Shown piece after piece: positions 1 through 8,922 of a stretch of 64,000 bases of DNA. The notes under the pieces were generated by a model. That model was not told where the DNA came from, did not search any database, and saw only the letters and a list, made by a program, of their open reading frames with translations. Origin of the DNA: Nocardioides houyundeii (GTDB taxonomy: Bacteria; Actinomycetota; Actinomycetes; Propionibacteriales; Nocardioidaceae); NCBI RefSeq assembly GCF_002865585.1, contig NZ_CP025581.1, positions 3,348,001 through 3,412,000 of the forward strand. The letters run 5' to 3'. Positions within the stretch are counted from its first letter, which is position 1. Each line of letters begins with the position of its first letter. Position numbers and translations under genes: made by a program.

Positions 1-525
1 GGCGCCGAGCAGGAACGGCAGCGCCAGGAAGATGTCGGTGATCCGGGACAGGATCGCGTCCAGCCAGCCGCCGAAGAACCCGGACAGCAGCCCGATGGCA
101 CCGCCGATCACGATCACAGCGGCGGTGGCCACCACGGCGATCGCGAGCGAGGGGCGGGCCCCGTAGATCGCGTGCGCGTAGTAGTCGCAGCCCAGCAGGT
201 TGAACCCGAAGGGGTGACCGGAGGTGGGTGGCTGCCGCGACTGGCTAATGGAGCAGTTGAACGGGTCCTGGCTGGTCCAGAGCTTGGGGAACACCGCCAT
301 GGAGGTCACCACGAGCAGGTAGAGCAGCGACAGCATGAAGATCGGGCTGCGCACCAGCTGGCGGCGAGCGTCTCCCCACAGGCTGCTGGGCTTGCCCTCC
401 TGCGACGCGCGCGTCGCGTCTTCCGGCCCCGTGCCCATCGCGGGCGACCCCGGCGTGGACGCACCCATCATGGGCGACTCCAGCGCGGGCGACGTGGTCG
501 GAGGGTTCAGGGACGGGTCAGTCAT
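1..525 (-). CDS. ABC transporter permease, DppC/OppC type (3' end cut by window)
   Basis: This is the second inner-membrane permease of a peptide/nickel-type ABC importer. Only the first 175 or so residues lie in the window; the C-terminal part runs off the left edge. The N-terminus is a long Pro/Ser/Gly-rich cytoplasmic tail, then one hydrophobic segment (IFMLSLLYLLVVTSMAVF), a periplasmic stretch with PFGFNLLGCDYYAHAIYGARPS, and the beginning of the transmembrane core. That order (single helix, loop containing G-x-D-x-x-x-R-x-x-x-G-like residues, then core) is typical of DppC/OppC. The ATG at 525 overlaps the stop of the upstream permease by 8 bases (ATGACTGA), so the two are translationally coupled. 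Substrate cannot be told from the sequence. Confidence 0.85.
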   Translation of the reverse strand, partial: MTDPSLNPPTTSPALESPMMGASTPGSPAMGTGPEDATRASQEGKPSSLWGDARRQLVRSPIFMLSLLYLLVVTSMAVFPKLWTSQDPFNCSISQSRQPPTSGHPFGFNLLGCDYYAHAIYGARPSLAIAVVATAAVIVIGGAIGLLSGFFGGWLDAILSRITDIFLALPFLLGA

Positions 526-1528
526 AGCGGATCCTCGGATCGAGAACGGCGTACAGGATGTCGACCAGCAGGTTCACCACCAGGAAGACCAGGACCAGCA
601 CGGTGACGATGCCCAGGACGACCGACGGTTGGTGCTGGGTGACGGCACGGAAGATCTCTCGTCCGATCCCCGGCACGCCGAAGATCCCTTCCGTAATGAT
701 GGCACCACCCATCAAGGTCCCGAAGTCGACGCCGACGTAGGTGACGACCGGGATCAGCGAGTTGCGCAGCGTGTGGACGCCGATGACCCGCTTCTCCGGC
801 AGACCCTTGGCCCGCGCGGTCCGGACGTAGTCGGCCCGGATGTTCTCCAGGATGCTGGTCCGGGTGAGCCGGGCGGTGGCGGCGAGCGAGACAGCGCCCA
901 GCACCAGGCCGGGGATGATCAGGCTGGCCCAGGGGTAGTCGGGCTTGTAGACGGGGCTCAGCACTCCGAAGGCGAACCAATCTGGCCAGTCCCCGCTGTC
1001 GCGGAACCAGTTGCCCACCTTGACCAGGAACAGGTCGCGGATCACGAAGCCCAGGACGAAGACGGGCACGGAGATCACCAGCACGGTGCTGATCTTGACC
1101 AGGTAGTCGAAGAAGCCGCCGGACCGGAGGCCGGCCAGGACACCGGCGGCGACGCCGACGACGACCTCGAAGACGATCGCGATGACCACGACCTTCACGG
1201 TGTAGCTGAGGCCGTCGGCGATGATGTCGGTGACCGGGCGCCTGGTGAAGTTCGTGCCCAGGTCGAAGTGCAGGAAGATGTTGTTGAGGCGCTCGAAGTA
1301 GAGGCCGATGCATGGGTCCCCGACCCGCGTCAGGCACTCGTCGCCGAGGCCGAGCGAGTCGGCCATGGCGCTCATCTGCGCCTCACTGGGGCGACGATCG
1401 CCGAAGAGGGCCCGGACCGGGTTGCCGGTGAGCTGGATGCTCAACGACGTCAGGTAGTGCAGCAGAAAGATGGCGCCCAGCACAGTCGGGATGAACTGGA
1501 GCAGGCGCCGTATGACGTAACGTCCCAC
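518..1528 (-). CDS. ABC transporter permease, DppB/OppB type
   Basis: First inner-membrane permease of the same importer, 336 aa, the usual length for DppB. It starts with GTG (GRYVIRRLLQFIPTVLGAIF, the standard opening helix of this family) preceded by a GAGGAGG Shine-Dalgarno about 9 bases upstream. The EAA coupling loop is visible near the C-terminal third (YVRTARAKGLPEKRV), followed by the family's TYVGVDFGTLMGGAIITEGIF segment and a final helix pair. It lies 96 bases downstream of the binding-protein gene, separated by a strong stem-loop, and overlaps the next permease gene. No ATP-binding subunit is in the window; it probably lies beyond the left edge. Dipeptide, oligopeptide or nickel cannot be distinguished. 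Confidence 0.9.
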   Translation of the reverse strand: MGRYVIRRLLQFIPTVLGAIFLLHYLTSLSIQLTGNPVRALFGDRRPSEAQMSAMADSLGLGDECLTRVGDPCIGLYFERLNNIFLHFDLGTNFTRRPVTDIIADGLSYTVKVVVIAIVFEVVVGVAAGVLAGLRSGGFFDYLVKISTVLVISVPVFVLGFVIRDLFLVKVGNWFRDSGDWPDWFAFGVLSPVYKPDYPWASLIIPGLVLGAVSLAATARLTRTSILENIRADYVRTARAKGLPEKRVIGVHTLRNSLIPVVTYVGVDFGTLMGGAIITEGIFGVPGIGREIFRAVTQHQPSVVLGIVTVLVLVFLVVNLLVDILYAVLDPRIRYD

Positions 1529-1556
1529 GCGGGGATCCTCCTCGAGAGCGGCCAGC

Positions 1557-1593
1557 GGTGGCGACGACCCCCGCGAGGGGGGCCGCCGCCACC
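1557..1593. repeat. Intergenic stem-loop between binding-protein and permease genes
   Basis: Outer arms GGTGGCG (1557-1563) and CGCCACC (1587-1593) are perfect complements, and an inner hairpin CCCCC-GCGA-GGGGG sits between them. It lies just after the binding-protein stop codon and before the permease start on the transcribed strand, with no T-run. Such hairpins commonly protect the binding-protein mRNA and lower permease expression; that role here is inferred. Confidence 0.6.
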
Positions 1594-1624
1594 AACTAGA
1601 CCAGCCGGATGTTGAGAACTAGCT

Positions 1625-3235
1625 TCAGCTGCTCATCGAGAGCTGGCCGTAGTCCACGTCCGTGATCGGGTTGTGCACCATCTCGGTCACGTTGTCGCTC
1701 CACACCACGGTGGTCAGACCCCACCACATGGGGATGACCGGCATGTCCTCGGCGAGGAGGTCCTCCGCCTGCTGGTAGAACGGGATCGCGTCCTGGAGGG
1801 AGTCGGCGCCGTCGCCCTGCTTGAGCAGGTCGTCGAACGTCGGGTTGGCGTAGCCGGAGTTGTTGCTGCTCGCTCCGGTGGTGTACAGCGGCGCCAGGTA
1901 GGTCTCCATGACCGGGTAGTCCGGGCCCCAACCGAGGCGGTACGGACCGGTGAACTTCTTGTCGTCGGCGATCTTGAGGTACGCGCCGAAGTCGTTCACG
2001 TCGACCTTGAGCTTGTAGTCGATGCCCAGCGCGCTCTTCCAGCCATCACCGATGGCCTGCAGCCACTCCTCGTGACCGGCGCCACCGTTGGCCCACAGCT
2101 CCACGGGACCCGTGATGCCCTCGGACTCGTCGTAGAGAGCCTTCGCGGCGTCGGGGTCGTACTCGCAGAACTCGCAGATGCCCTCGCGAGCACCGTCGAA
2201 GTTCGGCGCGACGAAGCCGCTGGCCGGGGAGAGGGCGCCGTCGAAGATGGCGTTGATGATCGACTCACGGTCGATCGCCATGGAGAGCGCCTGACGGAGC
2301 TTCTTGTCCTGGAAGCGCTTGTCGTAGGTCGGGAGACCCAGGTAGGTGAAGCTGGAGCTCGGCTCCTTGAGCAGGGTGTCGCCGTAGTTCTGCTCGACCT
2401 CGGCCAGCTTGTTCGGCGGGACGGTGTACATCACGTCGAGCTCGCCGCCCTCGAACGCCGCGTACGCGGTGTCGACGTCGTCGAAGATGCGGTAGATGAG
2501 GTTGTCAGGCTTGCCCTTGTCCTCGCCCGCGTAGTCCTCGTTGCGGGTGAGCTTGATCTGGACGTTGTTCTCCCACTCGCCGTCGATCTTGTAGGGACCG
2601 TTGCCGATGGGGGCCTTGTTGCAGGCGTCCCAGTCGTCGAGGCACTCCTGCGCCACCGGGAAGAACCCGGAGTAGCCGAGCACGGAGACGAAGCCCGAGA
2701 AGGGGCTGGACAGCTCGATGGTGAAGGAGGAGTCGTCGACCTTCTTCAGACCGGAGAAGGTGGCGTCCTTCTTGGCGCCCTCCTTCTGCATCTCGTCGAA
2801 ACCGGCGATGCGGTTCATGAAGTAGGAGTTGTTCTGCGCGTTGTTCACGTTGCCCGCGTAGTTCCAGGCGCGCAGGAAGGAGTCAGCGTCAACGGGCTCG
2901 CCGTTGGTGAAGGTGTAGCCATCCTTCAGCGTGACGGTCCAGGTCTTGTTGTCATCGGACTCGATCGACTCGGCGATGTCCATCTCGGGCTCGCCGTCCT
3001 GGTTGTACTTCACCAGGCCGCGGTACATCTGGCGGACCACGAAGATCGACGGCTCGTCGTCTGCCGCGGTGGGAACCAGGAAGGCCGGCTCCGAGCTGTA
3101 GATGCGCAGATCGCCGCCGGTCGCCGCAGCTGAGTCGCCGTTGTCGTCGTCCGAATCCGATCCCCCACAGGCCGCAGTGAGCATTCCGAGTGCCGCGACT
3201 GCTGCCGCGAGCCTCACGCTTGCTGTCCTTCGCAT
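1625..3235 (-). CDS. ABC transporter substrate-binding lipoprotein (SBP family 5)
   Basis: Extracellular solute-binding lipoprotein, 536 aa, of the peptide/nickel family (SBP_bac_5). It has an N-terminal Arg-rich start, a hydrophobic signal segment and a lipobox LTAAC (cysteine near residue 23) followed by an acidic Ser/Asp linker, so it is tethered to the outer face of the membrane. Family landmarks include VVRQMYRGLVKYNQDGEPE near residue 70, KTWTVTLKDGYTFTNGEPV, and the mid-domain RQALSMAIDRESIINAIF. The ATG at 3235 has GGAGG 5 bases upstream. It is the first gene of the importer operon and its ligand is likely a peptide-like compound. The promoter should lie in 3236-3407, where no clear -35/-10 pair stands out. 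Confidence 0.92.
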   Translation of the reverse strand: MRRTASVRLAAAVAALGMLTAACGGSDSDDDNGDSAAATGGDLRIYSSEPAFLVPTAADDEPSIFVVRQMYRGLVKYNQDGEPEMDIAESIESDDNKTWTVTLKDGYTFTNGEPVDADSFLRAWNYAGNVNNAQNNSYFMNRIAGFDEMQKEGAKKDATFSGLKKVDDSSFTIELSSPFSGFVSVLGYSGFFPVAQECLDDWDACNKAPIGNGPYKIDGEWENNVQIKLTRNEDYAGEDKGKPDNLIYRIFDDVDTAYAAFEGGELDVMYTVPPNKLAEVEQNYGDTLLKEPSSSFTYLGLPTYDKRFQDKKLRQALSMAIDRESIINAIFDGALSPASGFVAPNFDGAREGICEFCEYDPDAAKALYDESEGITGPVELWANGGAGHEEWLQAIGDGWKSALGIDYKLKVDVNDFGAYLKIADDKKFTGPYRLGWGPDYPVMETYLAPLYTTGASSNNSGYANPTFDDLLKQGDGADSLQDAIPFYQQAEDLLAEDMPVIPMWWGLTTVVWSDNVTEMVHNPITDVDYGQLSMSS

Positions 3236-3407
3236 ATTGCCTCCATCTGGAACGCCGTTCCCGGCGCACGGTCAGGACGTGTTCGTCCCGGTGGTCACCA
3301 TGTCACCGAAAGGCAAAAAGAACGAGAGGGTGTTATCGACTTGTGACTGCACCGATGCCGGAGCGACGCGCCGGGCCCTCCCGGGTCCGCCAGGCGCCTT
3401 GCGCCGG

Positions 3408-5012
3408 TCAGGTGGGGGCGAGGTGGTGGTTGATGAGGTGGAGCTCGGCGGTGGTGGCGTGGTGGTAGCGCTGGCCTTGGTGGTTGGTGAGGGGTCGGGT
3501 GCCGTGGGGTCCGACGAGGTAGTGGTGGCCGTGGGGGGTGGTCCAGGCGTAGGTCGCGGGGGCGATCTGGCGTGAGTGGAACCCGGCGTGGGTCTTCCAC
3601 TGGTGGTGGCGTCGGGACAGGGGTGCGCTGTTGTGGGTGCCGGTCTGGGGTGGGTGGCCCGGTGGTGCGCCGTGGCGGTAGGGGGTGGGGTGGTCGTGGT
3701 CGAGGCGTCTGCTGCCTCCGGTGGCGTAGGGGAAGGTGTCGCGGGCGCCGACCAGGAGCCGGATGCGTTCCTTCAGGCCTGGGGAGTGTTCGTAGGCGGT
3801 GGTGGTGATGGTCTCGGCGAGGTCGATGACGGGTTTGACGGTGAGGTGGGTGTGGGTCAGCCAGCCGGTGAGCTGGGTGGCCAGGACGGGGCCGTGGCCC
3901 TCGACGCGGGCCACCCCGGTCTCGGGGTGGGTCAGGGTGTGGTCGGTGAGGTGGAGGTAGAGCACCGCGGCGGGGCGCAGCCGGGTGGGGTCGATGCTGC
4001 GTAGCGCGGTGAGCAGGTCGGCGGGGAACGCCAACGCCCGGCTCAGCACGGGGCCGTCCTGAGGGTCGGCAGCGTCCTGGGGGTCGGTGGGTTCGGCGGG
4101 GTCCTGGGGGTCGGTGGGCTCGGTGGGTTGGTCTGGTTGGTCTGGTTGGTCGGGGGTGGTGTGTTCCAGGAGGAGCTGGAGCAGCTCCGCAGGACGGGCC
4201 AGCCATCCCAGGGCCTCGGCCCGGAGCTCGTCCCGGCTGGGCCGCGGCGCAGCCCCAGCTGTCCCTGTCTGGGCGGCTGCCTGGTCGGCTGAATGGTTGG
4301 CTGTCTGGGCGTGCTGGGTGGCCAGGATCTCTGCGACCCGTGCCACCATCGCCTCCACGTAGACCGCGTCTCCGGCCTCGACCCGGGCCACCAGGTGCCG
4401 CAGGCCGTGCTCATCGGTACGCGAAAGGGAGACGAACCGGCGCCGCCGCTGCTCCTCGACCCGGGCCGCGTGCCCGGCCGGGTCGGCCGCGATGACCGCA
4501 GCCTCGGCGACCTCCAGCACCCGCGCGGGCGCCTCCCCGCCGATGCACGCCGCGACCGCGGCATCGACCACGCCGACCTCGACCAGCCCCAACCGCCGCG
4601 ACAACGACGCCACCCGCCGCGCCAGCCACGGCTCGCACCCCAACCCCAGCACCACCGCCCAGGTCCGCGGCAACCGCCACTGCAGATCCAGCACATCAGC
4701 CATCGCCGAGCGCACCGAGAGCCCGTGCACCCGACGTACCACCGCCAGCTCTCCCAGGCACAGGTCCCGCACCCGCGGCGTGCCCTCACCACCGATGTCG
4801 ACCAACCGGTCCCACCCCGACGCCCCGGGGTCATCACGCGGGTCACTGCCGTGCAGCAGCGCCCACTGGGCCACCAGCCGCAGGTCCTCCACCTCCACCG
4901 ACCGCCGCGCCACCAACGCACACTCAGCCCGCTCCAACACCCCCGCAGCATCCAGCTCGTCGAGAGGGAACACATCTCCCTCGATCGACCCGCAGGCACT
5001 CGGCAACGTCAT
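3408..5012 (-). CDS. DUF222 / HNH endonuclease domain protein (13E12 family)
   Basis: About 534 aa. The N-terminal two thirds is the DUF222 region typical of 13E12-type repeat proteins of Actinobacteria (dense helices with LVARVEAGDAVYVEAMVARV). The C-terminus is an HNH nuclease fold: RLDHDHPTPY, then NSAPLSRRHHQWKTHAGF, giving the His-Asn-His set. The Cys pairs found in many relatives are absent. A Pro/Asp/Gln/Glu-rich repeat linker (around residues 285-320) separates the two parts. I chose the ATG at 5012 over the ATG at 5024 because a -10-like TATGCT ends 7 bases before it, predicting a leaderless mRNA. A perfect LexA box abuts this -10, so the gene is expected to be DNA-damage induced. 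The cellular role of this family is not established. Confidence 0.85.
   Translation of the reverse strand: MTLPSACGSIEGDVFPLDELDAAGVLERAECALVARRSVEVEDLRLVAQWALLHGSDPRDDPGASGWDRLVDIGGEGTPRVRDLCLGELAVVRRVHGLSVRSAMADVLDLQWRLPRTWAVVLGLGCEPWLARRVASLSRRLGLVEVGVVDAAVAACIGGEAPARVLEVAEAAVIAADPAGHAARVEEQRRRRFVSLSRTDEHGLRHLVARVEAGDAVYVEAMVARVAEILATQHAQTANHSADQAAAQTGTAGAAPRPSRDELRAEALGWLARPAELLQLLLEHTTPDQPDQPDQPTEPTDPQDPAEPTDPQDAADPQDGPVLSRALAFPADLLTALRSIDPTRLRPAAVLYLHLTDHTLTHPETGVARVEGHGPVLATQLTGWLTHTHLTVKPVIDLAETITTTAYEHSPGLKERIRLLVGARDTFPYATGGSRRLDHDHPTPYRHGAPPGHPPQTGTHNSAPLSRRHHQWKTHAGFHSRQIAPATYAWTTPHGHHYLVGPHGTRPLTNHQGQRYHHATTAELHLINHHLAPT
4056..4152. repeat. Low-complexity tandem repeat inside the DUF222/HNH gene
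   Basis: Imperfect tandem copies of a GGGTCGGTGGG(T/C)TCGG unit followed by three copies of TGGTCTGGT-like 9-mers. Read on the coding strand they encode alternating PDQ, TEPTDPQD and AEPTDPQD units, a flexible acidic linker. It is a likely site of length variation between strains. Confidence 0.7.
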
Positions 5013-5027
5013 GGACCCAAGCATAAT

Positions 5028-5041
5028 CGAACAGGTGTTCG
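5028..5041. promoter_or_regulatory. LexA (SOS) box
   Basis: CGAACAGGTGTTCG matches the Gram-positive/actinobacterial LexA consensus CGAACRNRYGTTYG at every defined position, and the palindrome extends to TCGAACAGGTGTTCGA (5027-5042). It sits directly upstream of a TATGCT -10 element (minus strand, 5025-5020) and 16 bases from the chosen start of the DUF222/HNH gene. LexA control of 13E12-family genes is known in mycobacteria; control here is inferred from the match. Confidence 0.8.
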
Positions 5042-5180
5042 AGCGACATCGCCCAGACTGGGGATCCGATGTGTCATGTGGCAGGACAGACCTGCGCGGC
5101 TGTCAGGTCACATGGGGCGTTTCGCGCCGCTTTCGCCGGAACCCGCCACGCCGCGGGCCCGATCGGGCCAGCCTCGAAGC

Positions 5181-5381
5181 ATGAACGGGAACCTCAGCGA
5201 CGACCAGCTGGAGTCTTGGTGCCGCAACGCGGCGTACGCCGTGGCGGCAGGCTTCACCACCTTCACCCTCGCCATGTGGGGACGCACCGGCGAGGTGGAC
5301 CCGGCCTTCCTGGTCGCCGCCGTGCTGCTGTGGACCGTGCTGCTCGTGGTCGGCGACCCGCCCTCCCACGAGCCCTCCTGA
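5181..5381 (+). CDS. Small membrane protein, unknown function
   Basis: 66 aa starting MNGNLSDDQLESWCRNAAYA. Two hydrophobic stretches can be seen, a short amphipathic one (AAYAVAAGFTTFTLAM) and a strong C-terminal helix (AFLVAAVLLWTVLLVVG) before a short polar tail, so it is probably an integral membrane peptide. It sits alone between the divergent DUF222 gene and the sigma factor gene on its own strand, 83 bases before the latter. I recognise no family. The ATG is the only sensible start in this frame, though no strong Shine-Dalgarno precedes it. Confidence 0.5.
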   Translation: MNGNLSDDQLESWCRNAAYAVAAGFTTFTLAMWGRTGEVDPAFLVAAVLLWTVLLVVGDPPSHEPS

Positions 5382-5464
5382 GGCTGTCGCGGACCGCGCC
5401 GGACATGCAACCTCTGCTCCCCCACCCGCGTCTGGGGATGCGCAACCATGAGTGGAGGTGGACG

Positions 5465-6030
5465 GTGGTCAGCACCCTGGTCAGCTCGGGAGGAACGGTG
5501 GGCCGTGGCGCACGCGAAGCTGCCCGGGACGCGGACTTCTCGGCGTACATGGCTGCCCGGCAGCCGTCACTGCTGCGCACGGCGTACCTGCTGACGGGCG
5601 AGCGGGCCCAAGCCGAGGACCTCGTCCAGACCGCCTTCGCCAAGCTCTACCTGTCGTGGGACCGGATCCGGGACCGGGAGTCCCTCGACGGCTACGTGCG
5701 TCGGATCCTCGTGAACGAGCACAACTCCCTGTGGCGCCGTCCCTGGCGGCGCTCGGAGCGCCCCAGCGAGACCCTGCCGGACTCCCCCGTGGTCGAGCAG
5801 TACGACGATGGGCACGGCGCCGCCGTATGGTCCTTCGTGCAGACACTTCCCCCAAGCAACGCGCCGTCATCGTGCTCCGCTACTACGAGGACCTGTCCGA
5901 GGCCGAGATCGCCACCGTGCTGGGCATCAGCTCCGGGACCGTCAAGTCACAGGCGAGCCGGGCGCTGGCAGGCCTGCGGCAGCGGGCGCCGCGGTCCCTG
6001 GACCCTCGCGAGGACGAGGAGCAGTCATGA
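5465..6030 (+). CDS. ECF RNA polymerase sigma factor, SigE family (single-base frameshift)
   Basis: Extracytoplasmic-function sigma factor of the SigE family, 188 aa once repaired. Sigma region 2 is visible ([20 protein letters not shown], then [10 protein letters not shown] and [17 protein letters not shown]), and region 4 follows ([20 protein letters not shown] with the helix-turn-helix [14 protein letters not shown]). The two halves are in different frames. The C-run at 5849-5853 is one base short; one extra C gives LPPKQRAV, the family sequence. The GTG at 5465 is chosen because GGAGG ends 6 bases upstream. Its stop overlaps the next gene's ATG (ATGA), so it is coupled to a membrane-anchored partner, as usual for sigma/anti-sigma pairs. 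Confidence 0.8.
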
Positions 6031-7321
6031 CCGACCTCGAGCACGACCTGTCCACCTCGCTCCACGACCGGGCCGAGGCAGTGCCGGCCGCTCCGCTCAC
6101 CTTCGACGGGGTTCGCGGCCGTGCCCGGCGGATCCGCCGGAAGCGCCAGGGGCTGGTGGCCGCCGGGCTCGCCGCGGTCGTGGCGGTCGTGGTGCCAACG
6201 GCGCTCCTGTTCGCCCCGCGCAGCAGCGACGACGCACCCTCCCCGGCGACTCCCCCCACCGGGCAGGTCATCCCCGACCACGCGCTCGCCGGCAACCAGA
6301 CGCTCGACGTCACGGGGCTGCCGTTGGGAACCCGTCCGCTGGTCGGCTACCTCGACCTCACCGGAGACCGCCCGGTGGCCGTCTCCGCGGACGGCGACGA
6401 GGTGGCCCTGACCACCGATGGCCGGCCCCTGTCGTGGACCCGGCTCGGCGACGGGAGGTACGTGGTGGAGACCACGGAGCAGGGCGCCATCTCGGTCGAG
6501 GTGCTGGCCGCCACCGGGGCCCTGGAGGGCAGCTACCCGGCCACCGGGTCACTGGTCGTCGACCAGGACCACCGACAGGTGGCCTGGCCCGAGGGCCCCG
6601 CGGTGATGGTCCTGCAGTCCGGCGCCGAGCGGCCCCGACCCCTGGGCTCCGTGGCGGACGGGCAGGAGATCCGGCTGGTGGACCTGACCGGGTCGGACTG
6701 CTTCGCCGAGCTGGTGCCGGGCGCGCCGAGCGGGGGATGCACGGCCTTCGGCACGGTCACTCGGCCGGACGGGGCGAGCGAGGGCTGGCTGGTGGGGACC
6801 GGCGGCGACGACGCCGCCAGCAGCGAGGGCCACTTCCGCAGCCTGGCGGACTGGGTGGACGCCGGCGACCCGCAGGAGACCAGCTGGGTGAGCTACCAGG
6901 CCGGCATCCGGGAGGTCCGCGAGGACCTGAGCACCTGCTCCGGCATCTTCGGCGTCGACGAGCGGTCCCGCCGGAGCCGCTGGCTCATCGAGACCTGCGA
7001 GCACCGCTTCGACTCCTTCTCCCCCGACCACGGATCGTTGCTGGCCTGGGAGTCCTACGGCGACGGCGTCGGCCACTACGAGATCGCGATGTACGACATG
7101 GAGACCCGGTCGCTGCGCTGGAGCCGCTCGGCCACCGGGCCGGGCATGGCGCACGTGAGCTCCGCCGCCTGGGAGGACGACGACCACGTGCTGGCACCGG
7201 CGTACCAGGACGGGCAGTGGCTGCTGGTCCGCTTCGGACCCGACGGCGCGATGGAGCGCGTCACGGAACCGGCCCCGGCGAGGACGTGGAGCCCGCGTAC
7301 CTGCCGGAGACCCAGCACTGA
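6027..7321 (+). CDS. Membrane-anchored protein paired with the sigma factor (probable frameshift near 3' end)
   Basis: About 431 aa: a short cytoplasmic N-terminus (residues 1-45, Arg-rich [10 protein letters not shown]), one transmembrane helix ([20 protein letters not shown], about residues 47-66), then a long extracytoplasmic region with repeated short beta-strand-like blocks, possibly a propeller. Genes in this position next to SigE-family factors often encode membrane regulators or sensor-like proteins, but no zinc anti-sigma motif is visible, so an anti-sigma role is only inferred. As written the frame runs on to 7406, into the convergent phnE gene. One extra C in the CCCC at 7273-7276 instead gives an ending [17 protein letters not shown] with a stop at 7319-7321, 3 bases short of phnE. 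I prefer that end. Confidence 0.65.
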
Positions 7322-7324
7322 CGG

Positions 7325-8152
7325 TCAAGGACGAGACAGCTGCCAGCGCACCAGACCGCTCAGCAGGTCGACCGCGACGATGAGGACCAGCACCATCAGG
7401 ATGTAGGTCATCATCTCGTCGAACCGGAAGAGCGACATGGCCTGGTTGATCGAGAACCCGATGCCTCCGGCCCCGACGAGCCCCAGCACCAGCGACGAGC
7501 GCACGTTGACGTCGAACCGGTACAGGAGCAGGCCCATCAGCTGCGGGACCACGGTCGGGAACACCGCGTGGGAGGCGATCTGCAGGTTCGACGCCCCAGC
7601 GGAGCGCAGCGCCTGGACCGGACCGTCGTCGGCCTCCTCCATCGCCTCGGCCCACAGCTTCGACATCACGCCGCTGTTGTGGCAGATGATCGCCAGCACG
7701 CCCGCGAACGGGCCGAGCCCCACCGCGGTGACGAAGACCAACGCGAACACGATGTCGGGGACCGCCCGGAAGAACGACATCAGGACGCGGGCCAGGCCGT
7801 AGACCAGCCACAGCCGCGAGGTCGTGCGCGATCCCAGGATCGCCAGCGCCAGGGAGAACGGAACCGAGAGGGTCGTGCCGAGGAGGCCGATCGCCAGGGT
7901 GGTGCCACAGCCCTTGAACCCCTGACTCACCACGTCTGCGCTCAGGTCCGGGGGGAGCGCGGAGCCGATGAAGTCGGCCATCCCCGCCCAGCCGCGCACG
8001 AGCGCGTCGAGCGCAAAGTCGGTCTGCCGCCAGGCGACGACGTGCGCCACGACCAGGACCGCCAGGACCGCGATCGTCCACGCAAGCGCAACCGACCTTC
8101 GCTGGCTGGGGGGCACCGGTAGTCGGGCGCTAGAGACCCCCACACTCCTCAC
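7325..8152 (-). CDS. phnE: Phosphonate ABC transporter permease PhnE
   Basis: Integral membrane permease of a phosphonate importer, 275 aa, usual length. It has a first helix near residues 25-45 (ALAWTIAVLAVLVVAHVVAW), a five-helix core, and the PhnE-type coupling region (LSVPFSLALAILGSRTTS, then ARVLMSFFRAVPDIVFALVFV and SAGASNLQIASHAVFPTVVPQ). The conserved ending GGIGFSINQAMSLFRFDEMMTYILMV fits PhnE. It overlaps the ATPase gene by 4 bases (ATGA) and is the last gene of an operon running oxidoreductase-phnD-phnC-phnE. Confidence 0.9.
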   Translation of the reverse strand: MRSVGVSSARLPVPPSQRRSVALAWTIAVLAVLVVAHVVAWRQTDFALDALVRGWAGMADFIGSALPPDLSADVVSQGFKGCGTTLAIGLLGTTLSVPFSLALAILGSRTTSRLWLVYGLARVLMSFFRAVPDIVFALVFVTAVGLGPFAGVLAIICHNSGVMSKLWAEAMEEADDGPVQALRSAGASNLQIASHAVFPTVVPQLMGLLLYRFDVNVRSSLVLGLVGAGGIGFSINQAMSLFRFDEMMTYILMVLVLIVAVDLLSGLVRWQLSRP

Positions 8153-8922
8153 AGCAGACTCGCCGCGAGGTCTGGCTCGTAGAGCTCCGCCACCAGACTG
8201 TCGTCAAGGTGCTGGGGCGAGGAGGTGAACGCGATCCGGCCCTGTCGCAGACCGACTACGCGGTCGGCGTGTCGCCGAGCCAGGTCTGGCTGGTGCAGGA
8301 CTGCCGCGACGGCCATCCCCTCATCGGCCAGGGAGCGGAGCAGACGCATCACCTGCTCTGCCGCTGCCGGGTCGAGCGCGGAGACCGGCTCGTCGGCGAG
8401 CAGCACCCGCGCGCGCTGACACAGCGCACGCGCGACCGCCACCCGCTGCTGCTGGCCGCCAGACAGGCGACCCGCGCGCGTGTGCGGCCGATCAGCGAGT
8501 CCCACCCGCTCCAGACAGGCCATCGCCTCCTCCCGGATCTCGGACGGAATCGCCCACGGCGACCAGGAGCGGCTGAGCGGTATCCGAGCAAGCGCCCCGG
8601 CACACACGTTGTCGAGCACGGTGCGACGCGGCACCAGGTGGATTCGCTGGAACACCATCGCGACCGCGCGCACCGGGCGGCCCGGTAGGACGACCTGGTC
8701 GCCGACGGTGATGGTCCCGGCCGACGGCTCGGTGAGCCCGACGACGCACCGCAGGGCCGTCGACTTCCCCGAGCCGTTCGCGCCGAGCAGCGTCACCAGC
8801 TCCCCGCTTCGCACGTCTAGGTCGAAGCCGGACAGGACGGTCGTGGCGCCGTACGACTTGTCGAGCCCACGGATCGACAGGTTCAGTCCTGCCCGAGGCA
8901 CCATGGTGTCGATCTCGGTCAC
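8149..8922 (-). CDS. phnC: Phosphonate ABC transporter ATP-binding protein PhnC
   Basis: Cytoplasmic ATPase that powers phosphonate import, 257 aa. Walker A is GANGSGKST (near residue 47), the Q-loop is in MVFQRIHLVPRRTVLDNV, the signature motif is LSGGQQQRVAVARAL, Walker B is RVLLADEPVSALDP, and the H-loop is AVLHQPDLARRHADR. The stretch around HLVPRRTVLDNVCAGAL is characteristic of PhnC proteins. It overlaps phnD upstream and phnE downstream by 4 bases each. Confidence 0.92.
   Translation of the reverse strand: MTEIDTMVPRAGLNLSIRGLDKSYGATTVLSGFDLDVRSGELVTLLGANGSGKSTALRCVVGLTEPSAGTITVGDQVVLPGRPVRAVAMVFQRIHLVPRRTVLDNVCAGALARIPLSRSWSPWAIPSEIREEAMACLERVGLADRPHTRAGRLSGGQQQRVAVARALCQRARVLLADEPVSALDPAAAEQVMRLLRSLADEGMAVAAVLHQPDLARRHADRVVGLRQGRIAFTSSPQHLDDSLVAELYEPDLAASLL

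Noticed and set aside
5849..5853. Programmed frameshift in the sigma factor
   Set aside because: No slippery heptamer or downstream structure is evident, SigE-family factors are not known for it, and seven other genes show the same one-base loss in C/G runs.
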